DNA of 64,000 nt. It comes from Bryobacterales bacterium. GTDB lineage: Bacteria; Acidobacteriota; Terriglobia; Bryobacterales; UBA6623. A program made the position numbers and the translations under genes. This document shows positions 8,791 through 20,015 of the stretch, one piece after another; position 1 is the stretch's first letter, and each line of letters opens with the position of its first letter. The notes below the pieces were generated by a model. The model was given only the letters and a program-made list of their open reading frames with translations, did not search any database and had not been told where the DNA came from. The stretch lies in the NCBI GenBank assembly GCA_026713545.1, contig JAPOOG010000129.1, forward strand, positions 124,001 to 188,000, in the 5' to 3' direction.

Positions 8791-9588
8791 TTGATCATCG
8801 ATTCCCATTGCCACCTCGATGATCGGGCTTTTGCGCCGGATCGGGACAAGGTGCTGGAGCGGGCTCGGGAAGCGGGTGTTGTCGCGGTGCTCTCCATCGG
8901 TACGGGGGACGGACCGCCTGACCTCGAAGCCGCGGTCCGCCTGGCCGACGAATACGAGCCGGTCTATGCAACGGTCGGCATTCATCCCCACGACGCGGCG
9001 AAGGCCGACGAAGCCGCTTTCGAGAATCTTCGACGGTTGATCGATCACCCGAAGGTGCTCGCGGTCGGCGAGGTCGGCTTGGACTTCCATTACGACAACT
9101 CGCCTCGCGAACGGCAACGGGAAGTCTTCGTCCGGCAGATCGAGATTGCCCTGACGGCCGGCAAGCCGATCGTGATCCATGAGCGGGATGCGTGGGAGGA
9201 TACGCTCACGCTGCTGGACGCATTCCTGGGTTCAGGCGAACAAGGTTGTCTCCTGCATTGCTTTGTCGGCAACGAGGAACAGGCCGTCCAGGCGGTCGAG
9301 CGTGGTTTCCATGTGGCGTACGGAGGAGTGCTTACCTTTCGTCGAGCGGACGACGTTCGGGCCGGTGCGGAACGGGTTCCGCTGGAACGGATTCTGGTGG
9401 AAACCGACGCCCCGTATCTGACGCCGGCGCCCTATCGAAAAGTCCGCCGCAACGAGCCGTGCTACGCAGTTCACACGGTCCGGCGTCTGGCCGAATTGAA
9501 AGGCCTACGTTACGAGCAGGTTGCGGCGCAAACCACGCGTAACTTTTGCGATCTCTTTGGTTTGCCTGCATCCGGCTTTGGAGTATAA
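8791..9588 (+). CDS. TatD family metal-dependent hydrolase
   Basis: This is a 265-residue TIM-barrel hydrolase of the TatD DNase family (cytosolic, divalent-metal dependent). All ligand positions are visible: SHCHLDD at the N-terminus, the Glu in AVGEVGLDFHYD, the His in IVIHERDAW, the His in LLHCFVGN and the Asp in LVETDAPYLTP. The frame has no ATG; an in-frame TAA lies ten codons upstream, so the TTG at 8791 (giving MIIDSHCH) is the only reasonable start. The polyprenyl synthase follows after about 30 bp on the same strand. Confidence 0.93.
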   Translation: MIIDSHCHLDDRAFAPDRDKVLERAREAGVVAVLSIGTGDGPPDLEAAVRLADEYEPVYATVGIHPHDAAKADEAAFENLRRLIDHPKVLAVGEVGLDFHYDNSPRERQREVFVRQIEIALTAGKPIVIHERDAWEDTLTLLDAFLGSGEQGCLLHCFVGNEEQAVQAVERGFHVAYGGVLTFRRADDVRAGAERVPLERILVETDAPYLTPAPYRKVRRNEPCYAVHTVRRLAELKGLRYEQVAAQTTRNFCDLFGLPASGFGV

Positions 9589-9617
9589 ACTTAGTCTCTC
9601 ACTTCTCCCCCCCGCGC

Positions 9618-10616
9618 ATGCCCACCATCAATACACCGTCGATATCCCGTCGAGAAGTGCAGAACCTTCTCGCCGCGGACCTGAAGCGAGTCGAAAAAGA
9701 GATCGGCACGGACACGATCTGCTCCGTCGACACCGTCACGGCAATCAGTCACCACCTCCAGAAGAGCGGCGGCAAGCGCCTGCGCCCAGCGCTGTTGCTG
9801 CTGTCGTCGGGCGCTTGCGGCTATCGGGGTGACGCGGCGATCCGGCTTGGCGCGGTCGTGGAGATCATCCACACGGCGACGCTGGTGCACGACGATGTCA
9901 TTGACAGGGCGGATACACGCCGCGGAAAGCCGTCGATCAACCTCTGCTGGGGTAATCAAACAAGCGTCCTGGCAGGAGACTGGCTGTACATGCAGGCCTT
10001 CAATCTGGCTCTGCGAGAGCGCAATTTCTACATCCTGGACCTGCTGATTGAATTGACGCAGATGATGGTCGAGGGCGAGTTGATGCAACTCGAATGGCTG
10101 GGCCGCCTGGAGGTCACCGAGGACGAGCACCTGTCACTCGTTCATCGCAAGACGGCCTATCTGTTCTCGGTCTGCGCCCGCTTGGGGGCGATTCTGGCCG
10201 GGGCGGACTCGCAACAGGAGCAGCGTCTCGGCGACTACGGCTGGAACCTCGGGATGGCCTTTCAGCTTGTTGATGACCTGCTCGATTTCACCGCCTCGGA
10301 GCACGTGCTGGGCAAGCCCGTGGGCAGCGACTTGCGAGAAGGCAAGGTGACCTTGCCGTTAATCCTCGCTCTCAAACAGTGCACTTCGCAGGAACGCGCC
10401 ATGGTGCAGCGCGTGATGGAAGACCGGGCCTATGAGCGGACACCGCTGGCTGCGGTTCTCGGCGTGCTCCACAAGTACGGGGCGATCGAACGGGTCCGGG
10501 CGCGCGCACTCGATTACATCGATACTTCGGTGGCGCAATTGACCACTCTGCCGGATTCGAATTACAAGCGCGCTCTCTACTCGGTGACCGAGTGGGTGGT
10601 CGATCGAGACAGCTGA
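9618..10616 (+). CDS. Polyprenyl diphosphate synthase (trans-isoprenyl type)
   Basis: This enzyme condenses isopentenyl diphosphate units onto an allylic primer to make the long side chain of a respiratory quinone or a carotenoid precursor. The 332-residue length fits the family. Both aspartate-rich motifs are present: LVHDDVIDRAD (first) and QLVDDLLDF (second), with the upstream GGKRLRPAL. The small residues before the first motif give no bulky chain-length stop, which is consistent with a long product, but chain length is inference. Start at ATG 9618; no clear ribosome-binding site, perhaps coupled to the tatD gene 30 bp upstream. A CYTH protein follows. Confidence 0.93.
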   Translation: MPTINTPSISRREVQNLLAADLKRVEKEIGTDTICSVDTVTAISHHLQKSGGKRLRPALLLLSSGACGYRGDAAIRLGAVVEIIHTATLVHDDVIDRADTRRGKPSINLCWGNQTSVLAGDWLYMQAFNLALRERNFYILDLLIELTQMMVEGELMQLEWLGRLEVTEDEHLSLVHRKTAYLFSVCARLGAILAGADSQQEQRLGDYGWNLGMAFQLVDDLLDFTASEHVLGKPVGSDLREGKVTLPLILALKQCTSQERAMVQRVMEDRAYERTPLAAVLGVLHKYGAIERVRARALDYIDTSVAQLTTLPDSNYKRALYSVTEWVVDRDS

Positions 10617-10701
10617 CCACTCGGAGCAGTCGGGCCGGTCGACGCGGCGTCTTGCTTGCAAGGACCGCTTGCCGATTGCAGACCGTCCCCCGGGATGTGT
10701 C

Positions 10702-11286
10702 ATGAGGGAGACCGAGGTCAAGCTGAGAATTGCCGGCGTCGAGCGCACCCGGGCCGCTCTGCGCCGCTTCGGATGGCGTGTATCTCGCAAACGTCACCAT
10801 GAGAGGAATGCGGTCTACGATCGGCGCGGCAACGTCTGGCTGACGACGGGCCGCCTGCTGCGGGTCCGCGAAGCCGGCAAGCGCTGCAAGCTCACCGTCA
10901 AGCTCCCCATCGAACACCAGGAAGACTACAAGATTCTCGAGGAGTTCGAGATCACGGCGGACGACCCGGTTCAACTCGCGCGAATCCTCGAGGCCCTCGA
11001 CTTCGAACCCGCCTGGCAGTATGAGAAGTTCCGCACGGAGTTTCGGAAGCCGAGGGAACGCGGCAAGATCCTGCTTGACGAAACACCGATCGGGGACTAC
11101 CTGGAGTTGGAGGGCGCGCCGCAATGGATCGACCGGACCGCTCAGCGCCTCGGCTTCTCGAAAGAGGATTACGTCGTCGACACCTATCGGAGCCTGTTTG
11201 TCGACTACCTCAACACAAAGGACAGCAAGCCGCGCGACATGCTGTTCGGAGAAAAGGGACTGCGTGGAAGGCCTGGGGTGGGGTAG
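10702..11286 (+). CDS. CYTH domain protein (class IV adenylate cyclase/triphosphatase fold)
   Basis: CYTH proteins form a triphosphate tunnel that binds a triphosphorylated substrate and metal. The signature E-x-E-x-K is at the very start (RETEVKLRI), followed by alternating acidic and basic strands (LLRVREAGKRCKLTVK, EFEITADD, YLELEGAP). The 194-residue length and the closing helix match bacterial CyaB-like or triphosphatase members; which activity it has cannot be told. A longer frame begins at 10669, but the ATG at 10702 puts the signature at the usual distance from the start. It follows the polyprenyl synthase by 85 bp on the same strand. Confidence 0.88.
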   Translation: MRETEVKLRIAGVERTRAALRRFGWRVSRKRHHERNAVYDRRGNVWLTTGRLLRVREAGKRCKLTVKLPIEHQEDYKILEEFEITADDPVQLARILEALDFEPAWQYEKFRTEFRKPRERGKILLDETPIGDYLELEGAPQWIDRTAQRLGFSKEDYVVDTYRSLFVDYLNTKDSKPRDMLFGEKGLRGRPGVG

Positions 11287-11560
11287 TGATCGTGCTGCGA
11301 ATTCATGCATCGAGGCCTGTTCGTCACGCTGCCCCCGCTCCTCTTCGACGGTCCGTCTGAAGCTTGAAAACGTCGCGACCGGTTAACTGGTTGCCGGCGG
11401 CCTGCATCCGGGCCGCTGCGGCGTAGGGCAGGGAAGCGGCTTTCGCAGCGGAGCGCAAAGGTCGAACCTCGTCAGGAGAGCGTTGTGGAAAGGGAACCCG
11501 ACTGATTCCGGAGCGGACGACCCCCGGCGTTCGAAGGGAAAAAGGTACCATTGACAGAGA

Positions 11561-11674
11561 ACCAGCCTGCCTTTCTCACCATTTGACGGGGGAAGAGCGC
11601 GACGAGACTGCCGTGATTCATGTCTCGCGGCCCGCGCGCACTTCGCCTCCCACGCGGCGAGAAATGCAGACCAG
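11561..11674. repeat. Family A element, shortened copy, in the 11287-11719 gap
   Basis: The gap between the CYTH gene and phoD has no gene. From 11561 it carries CAGCCTGCCTTTCTCACC and, at 11659-11674, GCGAGAAATGCAGACCAG, the two ends of family A, with about 80 bp of core between them. The first part of the gap (11287-11560) shows nothing I recognise. Confidence 0.65.
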
Positions 11675-11719
11675 GCACAGAGAACCGTTGGGACCCTCCT
11701 GCGGCACGTGCGGAGCAGA

Positions 11720-13300
11720 ATGATGAGCATTGGATTCCTCGACACGATTCATCGCAGGCGGCTTGATCGCCGGCGTTTCCTGATCGGCGGAGCGTCGCTG
11801 GCCGGCCTGCCGCTTGTGGGGCTTTCCGGATGCGGCGCGGGGGAGCCCCGGTTTTCGACGAACCCGTTCACGCTGGGGGTGGCCTCCGGCGATCCTGCTC
11901 CGGACGGCGTCGTGCTCTGGACGCGGTTGGCGCCCGATCCGCTGAACGGCGGCGGGCTGCCTCCCGATGTGTCATACGAGGTGGGTTGGCGGCTCGCCTC
12001 GGACTCGAACATGTTGCAGGAGGTCCAAAAGGGGACTGTAACGGCATCACCGGAGTGGGGGCACTCGGTGCACGTCGAGGTGCAGGGCCTGGAACCGGGG
12101 CGTCACTACTGGTACGAGTTTCGCGCCGGGTCGGAGGAAAGTCCCCGGGGCCGCACGCGGACAGCCGACGCGGCTCATGCCGGGCTCGATCACCTGCGAT
12201 TGGCATTTGCTTCGTGCCAGCACTACGAGAGCGGCTACTATACCGCCTACCGCCACATGGTTGCGGAAGACATCGACATCGTCTTTCACTTGGGGGACTA
12301 CATCTACGAAGGGCCGCCGGCGGAAGGGCAGCCGCGCCTGCACAACAGCCCCGAAATCATGACGTTGGAGGACTATCGCAACCGCTATGCGCTCTACAAG
12401 TCCGATCCCGACCTGCAAGCCGCGCACGCGGCCTTCCCGTGGAGCGTGACGTGGGACGATCACGAGCTTGACAACAACTATGCGTCCGACATCCCCGAAG
12501 AGAGAGGCCCGATGGAGCGCGAAGCCTTTCTGGCCCGCCGGTCAGCGGCCTATCAGGCCTACTACGAGAACATGCCGCTGCGGCGCTCGTCATTGCCCGC
12601 GGGCGTTGACATGCGTCTCTATCGGCGTCTGACCTACGGCGATCTTGCGCAATTCGATGTGCTCGACACCCGCCAATACCGGACCGATCAGCCCTGCGGC
12701 GACGGCACCAAACCCTTCTGCGAAGAGGTCTTCGATCCGGATGCCACGATGCTCGGCAGCGAACAGGAAAGCTGGCTGTTGAACGGCCTGCAGCAAACGC
12801 CGGCGCGTTGGAAGGTGATCCCGCAACAGGTGATGATGGCGCCGGTCGACCGCACTGCTGGTCCGGAGAAGAGATACAGCATGGACAAGTGGGCCGCCTA
12901 CCCGGCGGGATTGAGCCGCTTCCTTTCGTTCCTGAAAGAGTCCTCGATCGACAACACGGTCGTGCTCACCGGTGACATCCACAACCACTGGGTCTGTGAC
13001 CTGCCGGAGGACCTGAATGATCCCGGTTCCGCGCCGGTGGCGACCGAGTTTATCGGCACATCCCTCAGCTCCGGCGGCGACGGCTCGGATGTGCGGGAAG
13101 ACACGGAACAGATTCTGTCCGAGAACCCTTTCGTGAAGTTCTTCAACAATCAGCGCGGTTATGTAAGCTGCCTGCTCACGCCCGGGATGTTCAAGGCCGA
13201 CTACCGCGTGATGGATTTCGTAGAGAAGCCCGGGGGATCGATCTCCACCCGGGCCTCGTTTGTGGTCGAGAACGGAAAGCCCGGCGCCGAGAAAGCCTGA
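11720..13300 (+). CDS. phoD: Alkaline phosphatase D (PhoD-like), Tat-exported
   Basis: This is a secreted metallophosphoesterase that releases phosphate from phosphate esters outside the cytoplasm. The N-terminus has a twin-arginine signal (LDRRRFLIGGASLAG) followed by a Cys (LSGCG), so the mature protein may be a lipoprotein. The PhoD N-terminal beta domain precedes the catalytic domain, where HLGDYIYEG, WDDHELDNNY and LTGDIHNHW mark the metal and active-site positions. Length is about 526 aa, normal. I prefer ATG 11720 (or 11723) over the GTG at 11708 because GGAG at 11712-11715 would serve it. It is monocistronic between repeat-bearing gaps; no Pho box is obvious. Confidence 0.93.
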   Translation: MMSIGFLDTIHRRRLDRRRFLIGGASLAGLPLVGLSGCGAGEPRFSTNPFTLGVASGDPAPDGVVLWTRLAPDPLNGGGLPPDVSYEVGWRLASDSNMLQEVQKGTVTASPEWGHSVHVEVQGLEPGRHYWYEFRAGSEESPRGRTRTADAAHAGLDHLRLAFASCQHYESGYYTAYRHMVAEDIDIVFHLGDYIYEGPPAEGQPRLHNSPEIMTLEDYRNRYALYKSDPDLQAAHAAFPWSVTWDDHELDNNYASDIPEERGPMEREAFLARRSAAYQAYYENMPLRRSSLPAGVDMRLYRRLTYGDLAQFDVLDTRQYRTDQPCGDGTKPFCEEVFDPDATMLGSEQESWLLNGLQQTPARWKVIPQQVMMAPVDRTAGPEKRYSMDKWAAYPAGLSRFLSFLKESSIDNTVVLTGDIHNHWVCDLPEDLNDPGSAPVATEFIGTSLSSGGDGSDVREDTEQILSENPFVKFFNNQRGYVSCLLTPGMFKADYRVMDFVEKPGGSISTRASFVVENGKPGAEKA

Positions 13301-13367
13301 AGCTGTTCACGCCGCGTCCAGAGGCATGGGCGTGAGCCCGTCCTGGACTCGATGCAGCGGCAACTCG

Positions 13368-13616
13368 TCAGGCCGCGATGGATTTGACCTTCCGAGCGAC
13401 GGATTCCGACGCGTTTTCGGCCCAGTCGACGCCGCGGTTGACCGCGGCCCAGCTCTGTCCGCCAACCTGCTTGCCCTTCTCGGCAGCGAGCTTGAAGCTC
13501 TGTTCGCTCTTCTCCCGGATCACTTTCCGAGTCTCACTCCCCTTCCGGGGCGCATAGAGCACGGCGGCGGCCGCACCCAAGCCGCCGCCGATCGCAAACC
13601 AAGCGAATCGTTTCAT
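13368..13616 (-). CDS. YtxH-like small membrane protein
   Basis: This 82-residue protein begins with a hydrophobic segment rich in Gly and Ala (FAIGGGLGAAAAVLYAPRKG), the signature of the YtxH family (general-stress-associated small membrane proteins), followed by a charged amphipathic helix that stays in the cytoplasm. AGGAGGTAGAAG stands directly before the ATG. The molecular role of the family is unknown. It converges with phoD. Confidence 0.8.
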   Translation of the reverse strand: MKRFAWFAIGGGLGAAAAVLYAPRKGSETRKVIREKSEQSFKLAAEKGKQVGGQSWAAVNRGVDWAENASESVARKVKSIAA

Positions 13617-13666
13617 CTTCTACCTCCTCTCTATTCGGAAACGCTTCTCCTGCAGAGATAGACGTA

Positions 13667-13697
13667 GGAACGGCCCCTTCCTGTTCCGTTTTTTTTT
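13667..13697 (+). terminator. Probable intrinsic terminator
   Basis: GGAACGG (13667-13673) can pair with CCTGTTCC (13680-13687) and is followed by nine T residues (13689-13697). On this strand it would stop read-through from phoD. It sits upstream of the divergent YtxH gene start and beyond the ahcY 3' end, so its target is not certain. Confidence 0.45.
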
Positions 13698-13788
13698 GAG
13701 GCCCGCCGACGTGCTCTGGCGCACGGCCGCCTGTGAGGGCGATCTCGTGCCGGACGGGATGGGCCTACCCTGTCGCGGGCAGGGCTCG

Positions 13789-15078
<1,290 letters not shown>

Positions 15079-15090
15079 CTATTTTCCCTC

Positions 15091-15184
15091 GCTATTTTTT
15101 CGTTGGCCAGGTTCACGTTCGAGTCAAGTTCGAGCGGCGGTCCGTTGACCGGCTTGCCGGTCCGTGCGGAACCTCGCCAGTTGT
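15091..15184. repeat. Family D element, copy 1
   Basis: It is similar to the CTAG-flanked element at 26846-26940 (opposite orientation). Shared blocks include TTCGAGTCAAGTTC, GCGGCG, and the GGCTTG..GGTC..GCGGA..CCTCGC stretch. It lies 28 bp upstream of the ahcY start codon, so it may carry or disrupt the ahcY promoter region. Confidence 0.65.
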
Positions 15185-15213
15185 CGGGAACCGTTGGTTC
15201 GTCCGAGACAGTC

Positions 15214-15392
15214 TGACCTGCATTTCTCACCACCCGACGGTCGAAGCACGCGATACGACCGCCATGACTTCGTTGCGCTTGCTTGCCGTGCTCGACGTAC
15301 TGTCAAGTACGCCTGCGCGCACCAAGCGGCTCGCGCCTCGTCCTGACGGCCCTCTCACGCACTTCGCCTCGCCACGTGGTAAGAAATACAGT

Positions 15393-15395
<3 letters not shown>
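15214..15395. repeat. Family A element, short full-length copy
   Basis: About 180 bp, inverted relative to the copies at 35848 and 38654. It begins CCTGCATTTCTCACC and ends GTAAGAAATACAGTCTA. The last three bases (15393-15395) are the complement of the metK stop codon TAG, so metK ends exactly at the element boundary. Confidence 0.85.
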
Positions 15396-16541
<1,146 letters not shown>

Positions 16542-16906
16542 TCGTTAGTTCCTCCACAGGGGCATTCGTTCGCCCGGCGATGAGACGGCGGCCGGACGGC
16601 CCTTACAAATATGGGATTGCAGACAGGAAGGGGCGGCGAAACAATCCGCAAGCCAACCGTCAAGCTAGCAAATAGGGCCGGAAGCCGTCAAACCTGGCCG
16701 GATCGTGTCAACGCACTATAGAACGTTCCCCTTTCTCAGCATGGGTTCATTGTGCGTTTGCCGCAGCGGAAGCAGCCCGCAGTGCGACGGGAGCAGCGGA
16801 CAGCCTGCATGTCTCCCCACTGTCAATGGCAACCGAAAACTGCACACTTTTTGGAGAGACGTCGCTGGCGGCGCTTGAACACTTGCTCAGGCCCCCCCCA
16901 CCCCCC

Positions 16907-16946
16907 GGGAAATGCCGGGAAATGCCGGGAAATGGTGGGAAATGCC
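16907..16946. repeat. Four tandem GGGAAATGCC decamers
   Basis: GGGAAATGCC is repeated four times without spacers; the third unit ends in GT. The motif resembles the GAGAAATGCAGG terminus of family A and may derive from it. It is not a CRISPR: units are 10 bp and contiguous. Confidence 0.85.
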
Positions 16947-17049
16947 GTGCGAACGTGTGCCGGCAAGCCGTGACTTGTCGGCGGGTGCGACGGTCCGGGC
17001 GGAGGTTTCTGGTGCTGCGACCCTTGCGCACCCACGGCGAACCGAACGG

Positions 17050-17120
17050 CCGTAAAGTCCGTGCTTCGTGTCTCGTGACCCGCAGGCACTTCGCTTCCCC
17101 ACGTGGCGAGAAATGCAGGT
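17050..17120. repeat. Family A element, partial copy
   Basis: It contains the degenerate GTGCTTCGTGTCTCGTGAC stretch and then CACTTCGCTTCCCCACGTGG with the terminal GCGAGAAATGCAGGTC. The other end is not recognisable. Confidence 0.6.
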
Positions 17121-17318
17121 CAAGGCAGCTTGGGGCCGCCGGGCAGACCACAGCCGGCCCTGTCGGGGAGGGCCTTGACGGCCTGGCCGGGCTTGCCGGC
17201 GCTACGAAGGACAAACTTCGTCGGAGACGCCTGGGCGTGATATCACCTCCTTGATTTTTACTCTGTTTTTCCCACCGCGCGGTCAAGGATGCCCGCGGCG
17301 CAATGGGGGAGGCAGCCG

Positions 17319-17472
17319 CTAGCAGTCCGTGGTGAAAGTCCCGTGGAAGGCGCGGCGGGCTCCTGCGGTTGCTCGGTGAGCGCGCTGCTGCGTTACTGGA
17401 GCAGCCACACCTTACGCAATCGACCCCAAGGCGCGTAACGCCGCCCGCCTGACTTTCACCACGGGCTGCTAG
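17319..17472. repeat. Family B element, CTAG-flanked, intergenic copy
   Basis: The 154 bp unit is bounded by CTAG at 17319-17322 and 17469-17472. Its ends are inverted: CTAGCAGTCCGTGGTGAAAG and CTTTCACCACGGGCTGCTAG. The interior shares GCGGGCTCCTGCGG and GGCGCGTAACGCCGCCCGC with the larger copy inside pgi (41846-42113). There is no coding capacity, so it looks like a miniature inverted-repeat element with a CTAG target. Confidence 0.85.
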
Positions 17473-17526
17473 AGGCGAGCGCCGTGAAGTCGGAAAGTCG
17501 ATCTGGATGATTCCTGCCCCCCTTGT

Positions 17527-17578
17527 CCTCATGCTATGCCGGCTGGACCGGCAAAAAAAGACTGAAGGGCTTCAGTAC
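17527..17578 (-). repeat. Family E unit: terminator-like hairpin repeat
   Basis: On the minus strand it reads ACTGAAGCCCTTCAGT followed by seven T residues and, further on, AGCATGAGGACA. The same order (hairpin, T-run, AGCATGAGAACA) recurs on the plus strand at 57763-57820. Here no minus-strand gene lies upstream to be terminated, which argues for a dispersed repeat rather than a dedicated terminator. Confidence 0.6.
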
Positions 17579-17806
17579 CTCGATGCATTGGGCAACATTC
17601 TGCTTTGCTCACCATGAGAACGTCTCACATTGCAACGTCAAACCGCGGACCGGATCATGCTCCATACTCGCATCGAGGTTTGACCCCTCCCAGCCAATCC
17701 GATATTCTCAAAAGACAAGCGGGACTCAAGCTCTCGCCTGTAACGGGCGTTTCCGTTCCTGCCGACAACTCTTCGGCGCAGCCGCCTGACCCCGGATTCC
17801 GGTTCC

Positions 17807-18814
17807 ATGGACGTTTTTGCACTCACGCGGGCCTTCATCGACATCGAGTCGGTGACGGGAAACGAGCTGGCCATCGGCCAGTATTTCCACGACTACCTCA
17901 AGCCGCTTGCCGACAAGTACGGTGGCCAGGCCGAGCGCATCGAGGTCGAAAAGGACCGCTACAACGTTTATGCGCACTGGGGGCGGCCGGAGATCGTCTT
18001 CTCGACTCACCTCGATACCGTCCCGCCGTTCATCCCATCGAAGGAAGACGCTGAATTCGTATGGGGACGCGGCGCCTGCGACACCAAGGGCATCAGCGCC
18101 TCGATGATCAAGGCGTCGGAGGCGCTGCTTGAAGAAGGCGTCCGCGATTTCGCGATGCTGTTCGTCGTCGGCGAGGAGATCGACGGGATCGGAGCGCATT
18201 TCGCCAACGCGCATTCGCCCGGACCGAAGTACCTTATCAACGGCGAGCCGACCGGGAACAAGCTTGCTCTCGGCTCCAAAGGCAATCTGCGAATCGAGAT
18301 CGAAGCCAACGGCAAGATGGCTCATTCGGCGTACGCCGAACTCGGCGACTCGGCCATCAACAAGCTTCTCGACAACCTCGAAAGACTTCGGAGTCTGGAA
18401 CTCCCGGTCGATCCCGTGCTCGGCGACAGCACCTGCAGCATCGGGCTGATCTCCGGGGGGCGTGCGGCGAATGTCATTCCCGACCACGCCTCGGCGACAG
18501 CCGTTGTCCGTGTCGTCAGCGACATGGACGAGGCGATCGAGCAGATCGACGCCGTCTTCGATGCTCGGGTTACGGTCAGCTACCCCGTCCGCACGCCCGC
18601 GATCCGCATGAAGTCCGTGCCCGGTTTCGAGACGACCGTCGTCAAGTACACTACCGATATCCCCAAGCTGACCAATTGGGGCCAGCCGCTGCTGCTGGGG
18701 CCCGGTACGATTCACGTTGCGCACACCGCTGAAGAGCGGGTCCCCAAGAAGCAACTGGTCCAGGCCGTGGAACTTTTCCGCAACCTCGTCAAGCAACTCA
18801 AGACGGCAAACTAA
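17807..18814 (+). CDS. M20 family metallopeptidase/deacylase (DapE/ArgE-like)
   Basis: This zinc-dependent amidohydrolase has 335 residues. Metal and catalytic positions are visible: VFSTHLDTVPP (His, Asp), the bridging Asp in WGRGACDTKG, the catalytic Glu-Glu in VVGEEIDG, and the Glu of INGEPTGNK. A dimerisation domain (about 175-275) interrupts the catalytic domain. The family includes succinyl-diaminopimelate desuccinylase, acetylornithine deacetylase and acetyl-lysine deacetylase. Because asd, a lysine-pathway gene, follows 48 bp later on the same strand, a role in diaminopimelate/lysine synthesis is the best guess, but substrate is not proven. Confidence 0.88.
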   Translation: MDVFALTRAFIDIESVTGNELAIGQYFHDYLKPLADKYGGQAERIEVEKDRYNVYAHWGRPEIVFSTHLDTVPPFIPSKEDAEFVWGRGACDTKGISASMIKASEALLEEGVRDFAMLFVVGEEIDGIGAHFANAHSPGPKYLINGEPTGNKLALGSKGNLRIEIEANGKMAHSAYAELGDSAINKLLDNLERLRSLELPVDPVLGDSTCSIGLISGGRAANVIPDHASATAVVRVVSDMDEAIEQIDAVFDARVTVSYPVRTPAIRMKSVPGFETTVVKYTTDIPKLTNWGQPLLLGPGTIHVAHTAEERVPKKQLVQAVELFRNLVKQLKTAN

Positions 18815-18862
18815 ACCGCTGCATCAGCTCCCGGCCAGTATCGCCGGGGGGAGAAAACCGCT

Positions 18863-19915
18863 ATGGAACGAAGAGTCGAAGTCGGTGTTTTGGGCGCGAC
18901 CGGAATGGTTGGCCAACAGTTCATCCGTTTCCTCCAGGGCCACCCGTGGTTCGAAGTGACCTGGCTGGGAGCGAGCCGCCGCAGCGCCGGAAAGAAATAC
19001 ATCGAGGCGGCCAACTGGACGCTCGACGGCGGTGTGCCGGAGTCGATCGCCCGCCAGACGGTGCATGAAGCGAAGCCGACGAACGGCGCGCCCAAGCTGA
19101 TGTTCTCCGCGATGGACGCATCGGTCGCGGGCGAGATCGAGCAGGCCTTCGCGGGCGCCGGCCACTTCGTGGTTTCGAATTCGCGCAACCATCGCATGGA
19201 ACCCGACGTGCCGCTGCTCATCCCCGAAGTGAACGCCGAACACCTGGCGATCATCCCCGCGCAGCGCAAGAACCGTGGTTGGGACGGCGCTATCGTTACG
19301 AACCCGAACTGCTCCACGATCACCATGGCGCTGGGCCTGGCGCCGCTCAAGCCTTTCGGCATCAGGAAGATCCTCGGCGCGACCCTGCAGGCGATCTCCG
19401 GCGCCGGTTATCCGGGCATGCCTTCGATGGACATCGTCGGCAACGTCGTCCCCTTCATCAAGAACGAAGAAGAAAAGATGGAGAGCGAGACGCAGAAGAT
19501 CCTCGGCGACTACGCGGGTGGGAAGATCGCGCACCTGGCCGCCGCCGTGAGCGCGCACTGCCATCGGGTGGCGGTGGTGGACGGCCATACCGTGGCGGTA
19601 TCGGTCGAGCTGGACCGGCGGCCCGGGGTTGACGCATTGGCGGACGCGATCGCAAGCTACCGCGGCATTCCGCAGCAGAAGAACCTGCCCAGCGCGCCGC
19701 GGCAGCCCGTCCATGTGATGCCCGGCGACAACCGGCCGCAACCGCGCAAAGACGCGCTTCTCGAAGACGGCATGGCGGTATCGGTGGGACGCATCCGGGA
19801 GTGCCCGATTCTCGATTACAAGATGGTCATCCTGGGGCACAACACGATTCGCGGCGCGGCCGGAGCGGCCGTGCTGAACGCCGAGCTGCTGCTGGAGCAG
19901 GGTCTGCTCGACTGA
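18863..19915 (+). CDS. asd: Aspartate-semialdehyde dehydrogenase
   Basis: This enzyme reduces aspartyl phosphate to aspartate semialdehyde, the branch point to lysine/diaminopimelate, threonine and methionine. The 350-residue protein belongs to the archaeal/fungal-like branch: NADP fold VGVLGATGMVGQQF at the start, the catalytic Cys in VTNPNCST, and the catalytic His in AVSAHCHRVAV. A purine-rich GGGGGGAGAAAA precedes the ATG. It probably shares a transcript with the M20 deacylase. Confidence 0.95.
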   Translation: MERRVEVGVLGATGMVGQQFIRFLQGHPWFEVTWLGASRRSAGKKYIEAANWTLDGGVPESIARQTVHEAKPTNGAPKLMFSAMDASVAGEIEQAFAGAGHFVVSNSRNHRMEPDVPLLIPEVNAEHLAIIPAQRKNRGWDGAIVTNPNCSTITMALGLAPLKPFGIRKILGATLQAISGAGYPGMPSMDIVGNVVPFIKNEEEKMESETQKILGDYAGGKIAHLAAAVSAHCHRVAVVDGHTVAVSVELDRRPGVDALADAIASYRGIPQQKNLPSAPRQPVHVMPGDNRPQPRKDALLEDGMAVSVGRIRECPILDYKMVILGHNTIRGAAGAAVLNAELLLEQGLLD

Positions 19916-20015
19916 TCCCGGCCCGTCTCTGCGACAATAGAGCCGATCTCGTTCCGGAACCTGAGGCCCGGTGAGGTGACATGATGCGATTTCAACTCCG
20001 CTTTTTCGCGACGGC

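Larger units (their letters stand above)
16542..17806. other. Gene-free stretch made of repeats
   Basis: No gene can be supported in these 1.26 kb. It holds four tandem decamers (16907-16946), a partial family A copy (about 17050-17120), a family B element (17319-17472), and a family E hairpin unit (17527-17578). Open frames here follow repeat sequence and have no protein signature. Confidence 0.7.

Noticed and set aside
16542-16750. SAM riboswitch upstream of metK
   Set aside because: I could not draw any known SAM-class core or a terminator/anti-terminator pair in this leader.
16907-16946. Possible CRISPR array
   Set aside because: Units are only 10 bp and have no spacers; no cas genes are present. 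It is a simple tandem repeat.
17235-17256. TCACCTCCTTGA, like the 3' end of 16S rRNA
   Set aside because: Only about ten bases match and no other rRNA sequence surrounds them; more likely a chance anti-Shine-Dalgarno match or a ribosome-binding site on the minus strand.
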